Shown piece after piece: positions 1 to 7,617 of a stretch of 64,000 nt of DNA. The first letter of the stretch is position 1, and every line of letters begins with the position of its first letter. The stretch covers positions 1 to 64,000 of the forward strand of contig DCMZ01000017.1 in assembly GCA_002321895.1 (NCBI GenBank), in the 5' to 3' direction. The stretch comes from Bdellovibrionaceae bacterium UBA1609 (GTDB lineage Bacteria; Bdellovibrionota; Bdellovibrionia; Bdellovibrionales; UBA1609). The notes beneath the pieces are model-generated. The model did no database searches. It saw nothing but the letters and a program-made list of their open reading frames with translations, and was not told the DNA's origin. The translations under genes were made by a program, and so were the position numbers.

Positions 1-273
1 TTGGCCAAAATATGGCCGAAAGTTTTAAAAACGACAGTAAAATACAAAAAATTTGGAGGCTACAAAGAATCCCTAACTTCAAAAATATATTTACTTTACA
101 ATTACTTATATGAAGGATGAACAGTGGCTGGATTTTTAAGATAGTTATTATAATCCAATCACAGGCAGTTGGACGGCGAAAGATCCGATTGGGTTTGGTG
201 GAAAGGACACAAACTTGTATCGATATTCAGTTAATGATTCAATAAATTACAATGATCCTTTAGGTCTCCTTAG
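1..273 (+). repeat. Direct repeat copy 1: leader plus Rhs core remnant
   Basis: This stretch matches 3052-3324. The first ~205 bases are nearly identical, and after that similarity is kept mainly at protein level up to the DP-x-GLLR boundary of the Rhs core. It consists of a ~120-base leader, an in-frame stop (TAA at 137-139), then codons from 140 for the Rhs motif YYNPITGSWTAKDPIGF. The copy probably continues left of the window. Most differences between copies in the leader would change the amino acid in the open frame, so the leader looks non-coding. Repeats of this kind allow recombination between Rhs tips (inference). Confidence 0.85.
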
Positions 274-679
274 ATTTTCCATCGGTTTTGCAAGTAAATA
301 CCCAAAATCCTATTCGCAAATTAGTACTTTGAGTTCAAGAATTACTTCCACGATGTATACAGCTTTTGCTAAGTATGGACAGGCGTCACGATCTCAAGTT
401 AATGAAGCTCTATCCGCCGGAAAAGGTCCGCAAATTGATCCCGCCCAACTAGGTGGAGCATATGGGGCATTTACCCCTGGGATTTCTTCTCAAAAAATTG
501 AAATAGATATTGGGCTATTATTAGCTTTTGAACAAGGCTCGGCGTCTGGAAAGCTTTTAGATGCAACAATTTTACATGAATTAACTCATTACTTTGACGA
601 TCAAGATGGTTCAGACTTTCCTGGAGAAGAAGGTAATTTCTTTGAAATTGACTGTTTTGGAGGAGTGGTTTCACAATGA
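215..679 (+). CDS. Orphan Rhs tip with HExxH metallopeptidase toxin domain
   Basis: The first ~18 residues are the end of an Rhs core (YRYSVNDSINYNDPLGL); the rest is a variable C-terminal tip. Residues 121-125 are HELTH followed by YFDDQDG, with acidic residues at 138, 139 and 144, the pattern of a zinc metallopeptidase of the polymorphic-toxin type. The Rhs frame is open from base 140 but a TAA at 137-139 cuts it from any upstream core, so this is an orphan tip; TTG at 215 is only the first usable start and may not be used. Its stop overlaps the ATG of the next gene (ATGA), a typical toxin-immunity arrangement. The exact peptidase family and substrate are not known. Confidence 0.7.
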   Translation: MYRYSVNDSINYNDPLGLLRFSIGFASKYPKSYSQISTLSSRITSTMYTAFAKYGQASRSQVNEALSAGKGPQIDPAQLGGAYGAFTPGISSQKIEIDIGLLLAFEQGSASGKLLDATILHELTHYFDDQDGSDFPGEEGNFFEIDCFGGVVSQ

Positions 680-1125
680 AGTATATTTCTATTGGTATTT
701 TCTTAATGCTCTCTGCTTTTTGCAACGTTTCATATGGTGCCTGTAATGATTCGACCCTACAAATTCTCCCTGTAGATCCTCATAGCAAGGAAAATATTAA
801 ATTGTTAATTTATTTAGAGAATGTCAGCGATGATATTATTGATATAAATGGGACTATGATTCCTCAAGACTATTGGATAAATCTTTCTTTACTCAAAAAT
901 GGGAAGATCGTGAAATATAAAGCCCCTGAATACAAATTAAAAAATCATGATCTTAAGTTTAGATTAAGACCCAAACATGTATTCGGCAGAGTGATAGATC
1001 TAGGAGAAATGTTTGGTATTTCTTCTAATGGAAAATTTAAATTGACCGTAAAATATGGAATCGGACCGGATCTTGAAACTTCAAATATTGGAGTGTGTAG
1101 CAAACAGTATGATTTTAAATTATAG
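676..1125 (+). CDS. Exported protein, probable immunity partner of the metallopeptidase tip
   Basis: 149 residues with a clear signal peptide (MKYISIGIFLMLSAFCNVSYGA) and no membrane segment afterwards. The remainder is beta-rich in appearance, with alternating hydrophobics and two Cys (one just after the signal, one near the C-terminus) that could form a disulfide. The start codon overlaps the toxin stop, so translation is probably coupled. Position and export suggest it neutralises the preceding metallopeptidase in the periplasm. That is inference from context; no known immunity family was recognised. Confidence 0.65.
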   Translation: MKYISIGIFLMLSAFCNVSYGACNDSTLQILPVDPHSKENIKLLIYLENVSDDIIDINGTMIPQDYWINLSLLKNGKIVKYKAPEYKLKNHDLKFRLRPKHVFGRVIDLGEMFGISSNGKFKLTVKYGIGPDLETSNIGVCSKQYDFKL

Positions 1126-1127
1126 AA

Positions 1128-1180
1128 AAGTGCAGCACCTTTTGAGTATGCAACGCATCCCAAAAGTATGTCCGTACCTT
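1128..1180. repeat. Degenerate copy of the RAYT-linked palindromic element
   Basis: The right arm at 1156-1180 matches the 25-bp transposase end seen at 4905-4929 in 20 of 25 positions. A shortened, diverged left arm can be seen around 1128-1147 (AAGTGCAGCACCTTTT). It lies directly after the immunity gene, so it may also act as a hairpin at the transcript end. This is a weaker copy than 1441-1509. Confidence 0.5.
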
Positions 1181-1440
1181 CTCCGCAAGGACAGATAGAT
1201 AAAACTTTTATCTATGGTGAAAAATTAAATGTCCCTGATTACATGGTCCACAACGGCAAGAACTACCGGATTATCTCCAACCAAGTGGGCACTCCACAGA
1301 TGATCGTGGATGCGGAAACTGGGAAAGTGATCCGAACTTATGAATTCGATGAATTTGGTATTCCACAACACCCTAAGAAGAGGTTGAAATACCATTTTAA
1401 ACGCCATCTCTCAGGTCATCACCATGAAGGTGGCAAGAAT
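1168..1440 (+). pseudogene. Rhs core fragment (broken)
   Basis: The open frame from ATG 1168 encodes a recognisable Rhs core segment: FIYGEKLNVPDYMVHNGKNY, then RIISNQVGTP, and DAETGKVIRTYEFDEFG. Similarity stops after DEFGIPQ; what follows (HPKKRLKYHFKRHL...) is not Rhs core, and the frame runs into the palindromic element at 1441 and stops at 1494. A functional Rhs protein is well over 1000 residues, so this is debris, probably the end of a displaced tip cassette whose core was lost. Confidence 0.7.
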
Positions 1441-1509
1441 AAGGTGCGGACCGACTTTTGGGACTCGGTGCGTTTGATGCTGTTGGTCCCATAAGTAGGT
1501 CCGCACCTT
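1441..1509. repeat. REPIN-like miniature palindromic element
   Basis: The left arm 1441-1465 is identical over 25 bases to the left end of the transposase unit at 4221-4245. The right arm 1485-1509 is its inverse with 3 mismatches, and 19 bases lie between. This is the structure of a REP doublet (REPIN), mobilised in trans by a RAYT transposase. It lies within the Rhs debris and supplies the codons joining the upstream and downstream frames, so it appears to have inserted there. Confidence 0.75.
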
Positions 1510-1736
1510 TTCTAGGAGCTACTGTAGGATCAGGTGCATTATTGGGCACTCCTGCAGCTATATCAGCAGTAGAGTCTGCAATTGCCTTGTGTCTTTCGAA
1601 TCCTGTGGTGTGTAATCAAGTAGGAACTGGTCTAGGAAGTGGTTTGATACCTGGGACTTCAGGCCAGCCCTCTAAGTCCCTAGCAGAAGCAATTTCTAAT
1701 TTTATTGGAAACGAAATTAGGGAAGCTTGTGAATAG
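1458..1736 (+). CDS. Gly/Ala-rich remnant of a polymorphic toxin tip
   Basis: 92 codons from a TTG that lies inside the palindromic element; the first ~18 residues are encoded by that element, so the natural start is probably lost. The remainder (from LGATVGSGALLGTP) is rich in Gly, Ala and Ser with a hydrophobic stretch, like pre-toxin regions of polymorphic toxins, and ends in a short helical segment (SLAEAISNFIGNEIREACE). The next gene starts within its last codons. It may be the C-terminal end of a membrane-acting toxin; no toxin family was recognised. Confidence 0.4.
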   Translation: MGLGAFDAVGPISRSAPFLGATVGSGALLGTPAAISAVESAIALCLSNPVVCNQVGTGLGSGLIPGTSGQPSKSLAEAISNFIGNEIREACE

Positions 1737-1929
1737 AAAATATACCGTACTAATTTCAATCATCTTACTAGGCCTCGTAAATTACTCATTTTTTGATTCC
1801 GGGTGTGTAAGTATTGGAAATACAATAGAAATAAAGTGCGGTGAGGGTTCTGAAATCTACCTTGTAGTAGTAAATATTTTCATATTAATCGGGACATACA
1901 TCTATCTCAAAGGGGCTAACAAAAAATGA
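1729..1929 (+). CDS. Small two-helix membrane protein, possible immunity
   Basis: 66 residues from GTG 1729, preceded by AGGGA and overlapping the end of the previous frame. Two hydrophobic helices (TVLISIILLGLVNYSFF and IYLVVVNIFILIGTYIYL) flank a short segment with two Cys. A TTG at 1705 would add eight residues but has a poorer context. The last codons overlap the ATG of the next gene (ATGA), so the two are probably translated together. Small membrane proteins directly after a toxin tip are often immunity proteins; here this is inference. Confidence 0.55.
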   Translation: MNRKYTVLISIILLGLVNYSFFDSGCVSIGNTIEIKCGEGSEIYLVVVNIFILIGTYIYLKGANKK

Positions 1930-2414
1930 AAATAGGGAATTACTTTAAAGCTCTGTTTATTTTAATTCCTAGTAATTTAAGCGATGCATTCGTTCGAGAA
2001 GAAGTAAAGTACGCCCATGTGTGCATTTGCTTTATTCTCGCAACACTAATTTCCTTTTACAAAAGTTATCTTTTTTTATATGCAGGGCTGAAAGAAGATT
2101 TCATTTTTTCACAATTTATTTTTGGGGAAGCCTTAAAAACATCAATAGGTGTAATTGCGATAATTTGGATTTTCATTAGCTTTAGACGTCAGAAAATAGA
2201 AAAAGTTGCTTTAAGATTAATTTGCTTCAATGCGTCCGTTTTTATCAAATTCATATTAATAGCTGTATGTTTAAATTTGATCTTAGCTTTTATGAGTGGG
2301 TTTGTTGAGAGGCTTGGATATGATTTTATGGATACGGTTACCATTATAGTAAGCTATTTAGTTCTGATTTGGTATTGGATTGACTTAAAGGTTTGGATAT
2401 CAAGATCATTATAG
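1926..2414 (+). CDS. Four-helix membrane protein, possible immunity
   Basis: 162 residues with about four transmembrane segments (near residues 31-52, 70-84, 102-125 and 138-152). It starts four bases before the end of the previous gene. No family was recognised. Codon use is AT-rich like the rest of the island. Its linkage to 1729-1929 suggests a joint role in the membrane, perhaps protection against a pore-forming or membrane-targeted tip. Confidence 0.55.
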   Translation: MKIGNYFKALFILIPSNLSDAFVREEVKYAHVCICFILATLISFYKSYLFLYAGLKEDFIFSQFIFGEALKTSIGVIAIIWIFISFRRQKIEKVALRLICFNASVFIKFILIAVCLNLILAFMSGFVERLGYDFMDTVTIIVSYLVLIWYWIDLKVWISRSL

Positions 2415-2443
2415 TAACGTTGCTATGCCATTAGAGGAAACTG

Positions 2444-2665
2444 ATGAAGTTAATTTTCGTAATCTCAGGATGGCTTTGTATTGTAGCCTTTTCTTTTGGG
2501 CTAAAGGGTTTCTTGTCTGATGGAATGGCGGCTACTAAATGGGGTCGAATGAGTGGAGATTCAGCAACAGTTGCCGTAGTGATATACGGATTGGCTACTA
2601 TTCTGTTCGGAGGATATGCAATTGTGGAGACTTTTAAATACTTTAAAAATCGAAAGATTAAGTAG
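2444..2665 (+). CDS. Small two-helix membrane protein
   Basis: 73 residues; ATG at 2444 preceded by GAGG at good spacing. Two hydrophobic segments (LIFVISGWLCIVAFSFGL and AVVIYGLATILFGGYAIV) are joined by a polar loop, with a basic C-terminus (KNRKIK). It follows the preceding membrane gene by 29 bases and may be co-transcribed. No family recognised; immunity or accessory role is possible by position only. Confidence 0.5.
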   Translation: MKLIFVISGWLCIVAFSFGLKGFLSDGMAATKWGRMSGDSATVAVVIYGLATILFGGYAIVETFKYFKNRKIK

Positions 2666-3051
2666 CATTCGTGGCCGCCAGGTGGCCAAAGATATTTAAA
2701 AATACAAAAAATTGAGCCGTTTTCGAAGGTTTTTTAAAACGGCCACACAATCCTTGCAACGGGAGATTTGTGACAAAGAATCCAATTTCTACTATTTTTA
2801 GAAAAGGTTTCATCGAAAAGAGCACATACCCCAGTCAGTCCCCTTTTCCAAAGTTCAATTGCACTTTCAAGAATGAAAATCATTCCGCATACTTAAAACA
2901 CCTCTCTATCTTTCACCGGGTGTTGACCAGTAAACACCCCCTGCAACAGTTTATGTCAACAGGCAGAAGTCTTCTTCACAATTCCGTGATCAAGATCACA
3001 CATAGAGCATCGAGCACTCTTAAAAGCTTAAATTTTGCTTTCACTGGAAAG
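2666..3051. other. Spacer before the second Rhs tip
   Basis: It contains a hairpin with 8-bp arms (2716-2723 and 2736-2743, GCCGTTTT/AAAACGGC). Around 2683-2713 there is a short resemblance to the leader repeat (shared AATACAAAAAATT). An open frame runs 2770-3171 (133 codons), but its second half is the leader repeat, whose two copies differ mainly at amino-acid-changing positions, so I do not call it a gene. Confidence 0.4.
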
Positions 3052-3324
3052 TTGGCCAAAATATGGCCGAAAGTTCTAAAAACTCCAGTAAAATACAGAA
3101 AATTGGGAGGCTACAAAGAATCCCTAACTTCAAAAATACAATTACTTTACAATAACTTATGTGAAGGATGATTAATGGCTGGATTATTAGAATAGTTATT
3201 ATAATCCAATCACAGGCAGTTGGACTGCGGAGGATCCGATTGGGTTTGCTGGAGGGGATAGTAATTTGTATGGGTATGTACTGAGTGACCCTATAAACTA
3301 TGTAGATCCTTACGGATTGCTAAG
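3052..3324 (+). repeat. Direct repeat copy 2: leader plus Rhs core remnant
   Basis: Second copy of the sequence at 1-273, offset by 3051 bases. Leader 3052-3171, a TAG stop at 3188-3190, then the Rhs core remnant (NSYYNPITGSWTAEDPIGF...) from 3191. The stop sits at the same position relative to the core as in copy 1, though the codon differs (TAA against TAG). Similarity ends at DPYGLLR, the usual core/tip boundary. Confidence 0.85.
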
Positions 3325-3649
3325 AACAATAGTGCTTTCTAGTGAAAATGATTTCTCCTTCAATTTAGGAGGGTCAACCAAGTTCAGACAAGTTCGAGTT
3401 AAGTTTTACAATACCCTTCTTATTCCTGGAGCTGGCGTAAACCTTGCTTCAGGTCCCGTTAGACGGGAGCAGATAAGATACAGAGACGCAGTTAGGTACA
3501 CGTCGAGTGGACTATACAACTTGAGTCCATCTACTTACGATGTAGACGCGATCTTTTTAGACAAAGGGGTATTGAATGCAGCGAACCTATGCGGTACGAG
3601 AGTTAAAATAGAATTGTATGAATTTACCGACCCTATTCAACTGGACTAA
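3266..3649 (+). CDS. Orphan Rhs tip with unrecognised C-terminal domain
   Basis: Begins with the Rhs core end (YGYVLSDPINYVDPYGLL) and continues as a ~108-residue tip unrelated to the tip at 215-679. The tip is beta-rich, with basic patches (FRQVRVKFYN, GPVRREQIRYRDAVRY) and single Cys and His-poor composition; no catalytic signature was recognised. The frame is open from 3191 but closed upstream by TAG, so it is an orphan; TTG at 3266 is the first start. The next gene follows after 3 bases. By position it is a candidate toxin domain of a new type. Confidence 0.6.
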   Translation: MYGYVLSDPINYVDPYGLLRTIVLSSENDFSFNLGGSTKFRQVRVKFYNTLLIPGAGVNLASGPVRREQIRYRDAVRYTSSGLYNLSPSTYDVDAIFLDKGVLNAANLCGTRVKIELYEFTDPIQLD

Positions 3650-3652
3650 TTA

Positions 3653-4201
3653 ATGGATTTTAATTTGAAAATTATTTTCTTTGTGACGAACTTATCTATT
3701 ATCCTAACCATAATTTCTGGATGTGCTTTAGATAATCGTGAGGAAAAAACACCAGCTGCTGTTCAATGTAGTTCTGGGTTAGAATGTTATAGTATTGGAA
3801 AAAGGTATTTCAATAATGAAAAATCTCCTGAATGGAGAGACTACTTTATTGCATCTTGTTATAAGGGCCATTCACCGGCTTGTTCTCAGGTAGGTATTGC
3901 ATTCGAAGATAGCACAAAAGGTGAATCAATGGCCGAAAAACTCTACTCAATCGGATGTGAAAGAGACGAAAATTTAAACTCTTGTATCTCTTTAATTCAC
4001 TTTTACTTAAAGAAAGGTCAGATAGAGAACGCGAAATCTTCATTTATAGAATTCTGCCACAAAGAAAATGAGGAAAAATGCAGTGATTTTGTATACTCTA
4101 AGTTTTATAGAGACCAGTTCATAAAATTTCTACCCGATTCATGCAAAGGAGGTCACTCTTACTCATGTCGTCTCTACGAATCAATCATTAAAAATGATTA
4201 G
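3653..4201 (+). CDS. Sel1-like Cys-rich lipoprotein, probable immunity
   Basis: 182 residues. An N-terminal hydrophobic stretch ends in a lipobox (ISGC, Cys 24), so it is probably a lipoprotein. The body has paired-Cys repeats (CYKGHSPACSQVGIAF, CERDENLNSCISLIHFY, CKGGHSYSCRLY) of the Sel1/TPR-like type, spaced at roughly 36 residues. It starts 3 bases after the toxin tip. Sel1-repeat proteins serve as immunity proteins in some secretion-system toxin pairs, which fits the position; the pairing here is inferred. Confidence 0.6.
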   Translation: MDFNLKIIFFVTNLSIILTIISGCALDNREEKTPAAVQCSSGLECYSIGKRYFNNEKSPEWRDYFIASCYKGHSPACSQVGIAFEDSTKGESMAEKLYSIGCERDENLNSCISLIHFYLKKGQIENAKSSFIEFCHKENEEKCSDFVYSKFYRDQFIKFLPDSCKGGHSYSCRLYESIIKND

Positions 4202-4220
4202 GATAAGATGCAGAATGGAT

Positions 4221-4929
4221 AAGGTGCGGACCGACTTTTGGGACTTTACGCGTTAGTAGGATCTTGAAATAACCGGCTTGAACTTTGTCTTATGTAGACC
4301 TTTTTTAATCCCCTCTTTATTTAAATCAAACCTATCATCATTAATCCAATCGATAATATTTTTGTATGGCACTTGTTCGGCAATAGCCTCCGTGAGTGTA
4401 ACTAGAGGGAGATCCGATGCCCTTACTAACGACGAATAGGCGTAGTCCTCTACCCTACTTGTAATTCCGGCATCAATTGGGTTTCTGAAAATGTATTTAT
4501 AAACATTGAGAAAGTACGTAGCATTATCGATCAAACACCCTTTATAACCGCCACCAAACACGTGATTAGTACGGCCAGAGTATTTATTTACTGTCCGACT
4601 TACGGATGTTTGAAACCGACACATCACCTCCCCTAAGTTAAAACTATCATGAGTGGTGACCAACATATGATAATGGTTATTCATCAGGACAAAGCCGTGC
4701 AGCATAATTTTATACTGAAGAGCTATAGAGTTGAGATGCCCACAGAATATATCCCACAAGTCCGATTGGCGGATATAGAACCATTCTCGATTATTCGATC
4801 GAGCCATTACGTGATACGGGAACTGACTTGTATATGTAAGTTTCTTTCGTGGCATTGACGGTAGTGGAGCAAAACCCATACCATTCATTTGAAATGCTGC
4901 TATGAGTCCCAAAAGTCGGTCCGCACCTT
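4221..4929. mobile_element. RAYT transposase unit with perfect 25-bp inverted ends
   Basis: The left end 4221-4245 and right end 4905-4929 are exact inverted copies over 25 bases (core GGTGCGGACCGACTTTTGGG). Between them lies a single Y1-type transposase gene on the minus strand. RAYTs normally sit between REP sequences and belong to the HUH Y1 superfamily related to IS200/IS605. The unit is about 709 bases. I saw no clear target duplication. Confidence 0.75.
4253..4855 (-). CDS. REP-associated tyrosine transposase (RAYT, Y1_Tnp)
   Basis: 200 residues from ATG 4855 (MPRKKLTYTSQFPYHVMARS), the usual beginning of this family. The open frame extends to 4945 but the extra residues would be translated from the inverted end, so I prefer the inner start. 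The HUH motif is HYH in GFVLMNNHYHMLVTT (about residues 61-63), and the downstream segment NVYKYIFRNPIDAGI contains the likely catalytic Tyr. It makes single-strand cuts at REP hairpins. The identical ends around the gene and the copy at 1441-1509 indicate its substrates. Confidence 0.85.
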   Translation of the reverse strand: MPRKKLTYTSQFPYHVMARSNNREWFYIRQSDLWDIFCGHLNSIALQYKIMLHGFVLMNNHYHMLVTTHDSFNLGEVMCRFQTSVSRTVNKYSGRTNHVFGGGYKGCLIDNATYFLNVYKYIFRNPIDAGITSRVEDYAYSSLVRASDLPLVTLTEAIAEQVPYKNIIDWINDDRFDLNKEGIKKGLHKTKFKPVISRSY

Positions 4930-4996
4930 TTCTTTTCTCTGGCACCCAACAATTCCTCCTAGTAAATAAAACCGTCTTGAGTAGGGAGAATTTTGA

Positions 4997-6274
4997 ATGA
5001 GATATCCGCTTTATTTAGTTCTGATGTTTATATCCGTAACCGCCTTTGCCGACTTGGAGCAAGTCAGCCGATCCATAGCACACAATTCTAAAGTTGATAT
5101 TTGGGATGGGGCTTTAGATCAACCCATCGTAGAGATTTTGCAAACAGATGTAGCGAATAAAAAGTTTATCTTCTTGGGTGAACCGGACCATTATTTTAAG
5201 GAGAAATTTGGTTATCAATTACTGTTTATAGAAGAGCTCTTAAAGTTGGGACACACCCACATTTTAGCAGAAATCGGCGTGGCTGATGGCCGCAAAGTAC
5301 AAGCCTATCTGGAAACAGGAAATGAAGATCGACTCAATGAAGCTGGTGTTCATGGCTACCGCTACGGAACTCCTCCCCATAATAGCGATAGAAATTTCAC
5401 TATTGAAGTAAAACGCTTTTATCGCCAATTGCGCCAACTCAAAGAAAAGTATCCCAACCTGACCTATGGTGGTTATGACCTCGATATGTACCCGGGAACA
5501 GCTTATCTTAAGTTTGATCAACTCTTTAGCGATGAGGGGCTTTCACGTTATTTTGTAAACCGAACAAAAGCTACAGAGATTAGGGATCTCATTGAGGCCT
5601 CTAAATCTATCCAGTCATTGCTTGTACGGTTTCAAAAAATCGATCAAGCACTTTCAATTATAAATGAGCTCACTCAAGAAGACATTTCCAATGACTTAGA
5701 TTTACTTGATCTAAAATTCTATACAAAGGTTTTTAGAGATAGTCTTGAATTCAGACATAAAGTTACTGATTTGGAGTTTTCGTGGGATCACTACGTTTGG
5801 AGAGAAACAAAGATGTTTGAGATCACTGGCTCTATTCTTTCAAGAGAAAACTCCGAAGCTAAGTATATCTTACTGGGTCACAATGGACACTTGATGAAAA
5901 CGGATGAACCTAATTCCGAGGGATTTCGATATACCTCGTGGGATACCATAGGAGCTTGGATTACAAATCAATTTCCAGATTCCGTTTACGCCATTTGGTC
6001 GTTGATCGGAAAAGGAGAACACAGCGGACATGGCTGCCCTAATGATGGACGATGCCGGTTTAACGCTATCCCCGGCACTTTAGAGGCCGAGCTTATCAAT
6101 TTGAGTCCGGAACATCCCCTATTTTTTACCAATAATGAAACAATAAAAAGACATGAAAATTCAATAATTACTGTTATAAATGGTGAGTTTCCAGCAAAAG
6201 GGAGCTATGGCAAAATGGCTGACGCCTTTTACTTTATCCCAGAGGTCACAGATGTGAATTCCTCTGAGGATTGA
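4997..6274 (+). CDS. Exported erythromycin-esterase-like protein
   Basis: 425 residues with a signal peptide (MRYPLYLVLMFISVTAFA). Near residue 58 it has IFLGEPDHYFKEKFG followed by ILAEIGVADGRKVQAYLETG, and later LLGHNGHLMK, the spacing of conserved Glu/His blocks in the erythromycin esterase (EreA/EreB) superfamily. Most members outside resistance enzymes have unknown hydrolase roles, so drug resistance should not be assumed. The gene stands alone, convergent with the next operon and just beyond the transposase unit. Confidence 0.6.
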   Translation: MRYPLYLVLMFISVTAFADLEQVSRSIAHNSKVDIWDGALDQPIVEILQTDVANKKFIFLGEPDHYFKEKFGYQLLFIEELLKLGHTHILAEIGVADGRKVQAYLETGNEDRLNEAGVHGYRYGTPPHNSDRNFTIEVKRFYRQLRQLKEKYPNLTYGGYDLDMYPGTAYLKFDQLFSDEGLSRYFVNRTKATEIRDLIEASKSIQSLLVRFQKIDQALSIINELTQEDISNDLDLLDLKFYTKVFRDSLEFRHKVTDLEFSWDHYVWRETKMFEITGSILSRENSEAKYILLGHNGHLMKTDEPNSEGFRYTSWDTIGAWITNQFPDSVYAIWSLIGKGEHSGHGCPNDGRCRFNAIPGTLEAELINLSPEHPLFFTNNETIKRHENSIITVINGEFPAKGSYGKMADAFYFIPEVTDVNSSED

Positions 6275-6308
6275 TGGCGTCACAGCACCAGACGCCCAAC
6301 CACTCCAC

Positions 6309-6926
6309 TTAATGACTGCCCATACGCGGAAGAATGAATAGACGGATTTCGCCATCGGGACCTTGGCTCTCAAAGTAGAAACTCATTTCCTCGTCGTCTA
6401 CTTTTACAAACTCATAATCATAAGCCGTTTTGAAGGACTGAACGCGGCCAAAAAAATCGGTCTCAACATCTTTAATTTCACCAAACTCAGTCATAAAGGC
6501 CAAACCATTTTTTGTTTCGTTAAGCTCCATGCTCAACCGGTTAGCTAACCATTCCTCACGAGACTCCAGTACATCTTTATGGCCACTAATTTTACCTTGA
6601 TTCTTAACAAATTTCGGACCCATTCCAGCGGACAAAAAGCCTACTGCCCCACCTCCGGCAAGTTGAGTGAGACCAACCAGCAAAGCCGTGGAGTAGCCTA
6701 TATGCTTGTTTTCACCTTCAACATCCGAAATATCTTGATGGACTTCCGATGTTTTTTCGTCGCCCATACCAATGAGCACAAGATCCCATGTAGGATAGTC
6801 ACCCACTAAATACTTTTCTTGATAGCTTAAATCGCCCGATTCAAGTTCTGATTCTTGGCCATTTGCAGACGCTGTTGCTGTCATTGCCACTAACAGTAAA
6901 AAACAAACTAATTTTTTCATCTTCAA
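6309..6926 (-). CDS. Exported protein of unknown function
   Basis: 205 residues with a signal peptide (MKMKKLVCFLLLVAMTATASA). The mature part is acidic, with a hydrophobic Gly-rich stretch in the middle (YSTALLVGLTQLAGGGAVGFLSAGMG) that may be a membrane hairpin. It is the last gene of a five-gene minus-strand operon (11821 to 6309), 14 bases after the previous gene. No family was recognised. Confidence 0.7.
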   Translation of the reverse strand: MKMKKLVCFLLLVAMTATASANGQESELESGDLSYQEKYLVGDYPTWDLVLIGMGDEKTSEVHQDISDVEGENKHIGYSTALLVGLTQLAGGGAVGFLSAGMGPKFVKNQGKISGHKDVLESREEWLANRLSMELNETKNGLAFMTEFGEIKDVETDFFGRVQSFKTAYDYEFVKVDDEEMSFYFESQGPDGEIRLFILPRMGSH

Positions 6927-6940
6927 ACCTCTCTGAAGTT

Positions 6941-7606
6941 CTAATTCGACAATTCTGTATTATTCAAAAAATTGATTTTTAAAATAAAATTATAAAACTC
7001 GTTATCGGCTCGATTATGCAGGGCCTTCACGCCGCGACTTAAATCACCGTTTTGCTTCACATAGAACTTCCAATTCATAGTATGAACACCTGCAATCAAT
7101 CCACTCTCAGGGTTTACCGTCAGGTAGCTGACCTTTCCAAAGAGGTCTAAAAACGTACGACCTTCTATTGTTGTATTTAGCTCGCTGTTAATTTGCTCCG
7201 CTGTAGCGTCCCTAAACTTCACCCGGGTTTCATCCGTGATTCTAGCTCTCGTATCGACTCGGGAGGAATATTCATACATTGTCATTACTCCACCAGTAAA
7301 TATCGCAGTAACAAAGTCATGTGGTTCTTGAAAAAAGCCATATTGCTTTTTTAACTGTTCATAAGTGGTCATCATATTTAACTCACCCTTAAGCACTAGG
7401 TGTAGCGTGGGGGCGAACATCTCTCCCTTAAGCACCTTCCAGTTTCGATCTTTCTCAGTAATCAACATATCTAGTTGGTCTTGAGTCTTGATAGACCCTT
7501 CAACCTCAGAACCGGAAGGATTGGAAAGAGACCAGGCACCACCCTGTTCAGACTGCGCACTGAAGGAAATGGTAGATGCAATAAGAAAAAGTAATATGAT
7601 CTTCAT
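6941..7606 (-). CDS. Exported protein of unknown function
   Basis: 221 residues with a signal peptide (MKIILLFLIASTISFSAQS). The mature part is mixed alpha/beta with no membrane segment and no Cys. It lies 11 bases after the trypsin-like protease gene and 14 before the next, so it belongs to the same operon. No family was recognised; secretion alongside a protease suggests a shared extracytoplasmic role. Confidence 0.7.
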   Translation of the reverse strand: MKIILLFLIASTISFSAQSEQGGAWSLSNPSGSEVEGSIKTQDQLDMLITEKDRNWKVLKGEMFAPTLHLVLKGELNMMTTYEQLKKQYGFFQEPHDFVTAIFTGGVMTMYEYSSRVDTRARITDETRVKFRDATAEQINSELNTTIEGRTFLDLFGKVSYLTVNPESGLIAGVHTMNWKFYVKQNGDLSRGVKALHNRADNEFYNFILKINFLNNTELSN

Positions 7607-7617
7607 TTTCCAGTTCC

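Noticed and set aside
2770..3171. 133-codon open frame before the second Rhs tip
   Set aside because: Its second half is the repeated leader; of the differences between the two leader copies most change amino acids, which is not the pattern of a conserved protein.
4997..6274. Macrolide resistance gene
   Set aside because: It belongs to the erythromycin-esterase-like superfamily, but most of its members are not resistance enzymes and the sequence does not show EreA/EreB-level similarity.
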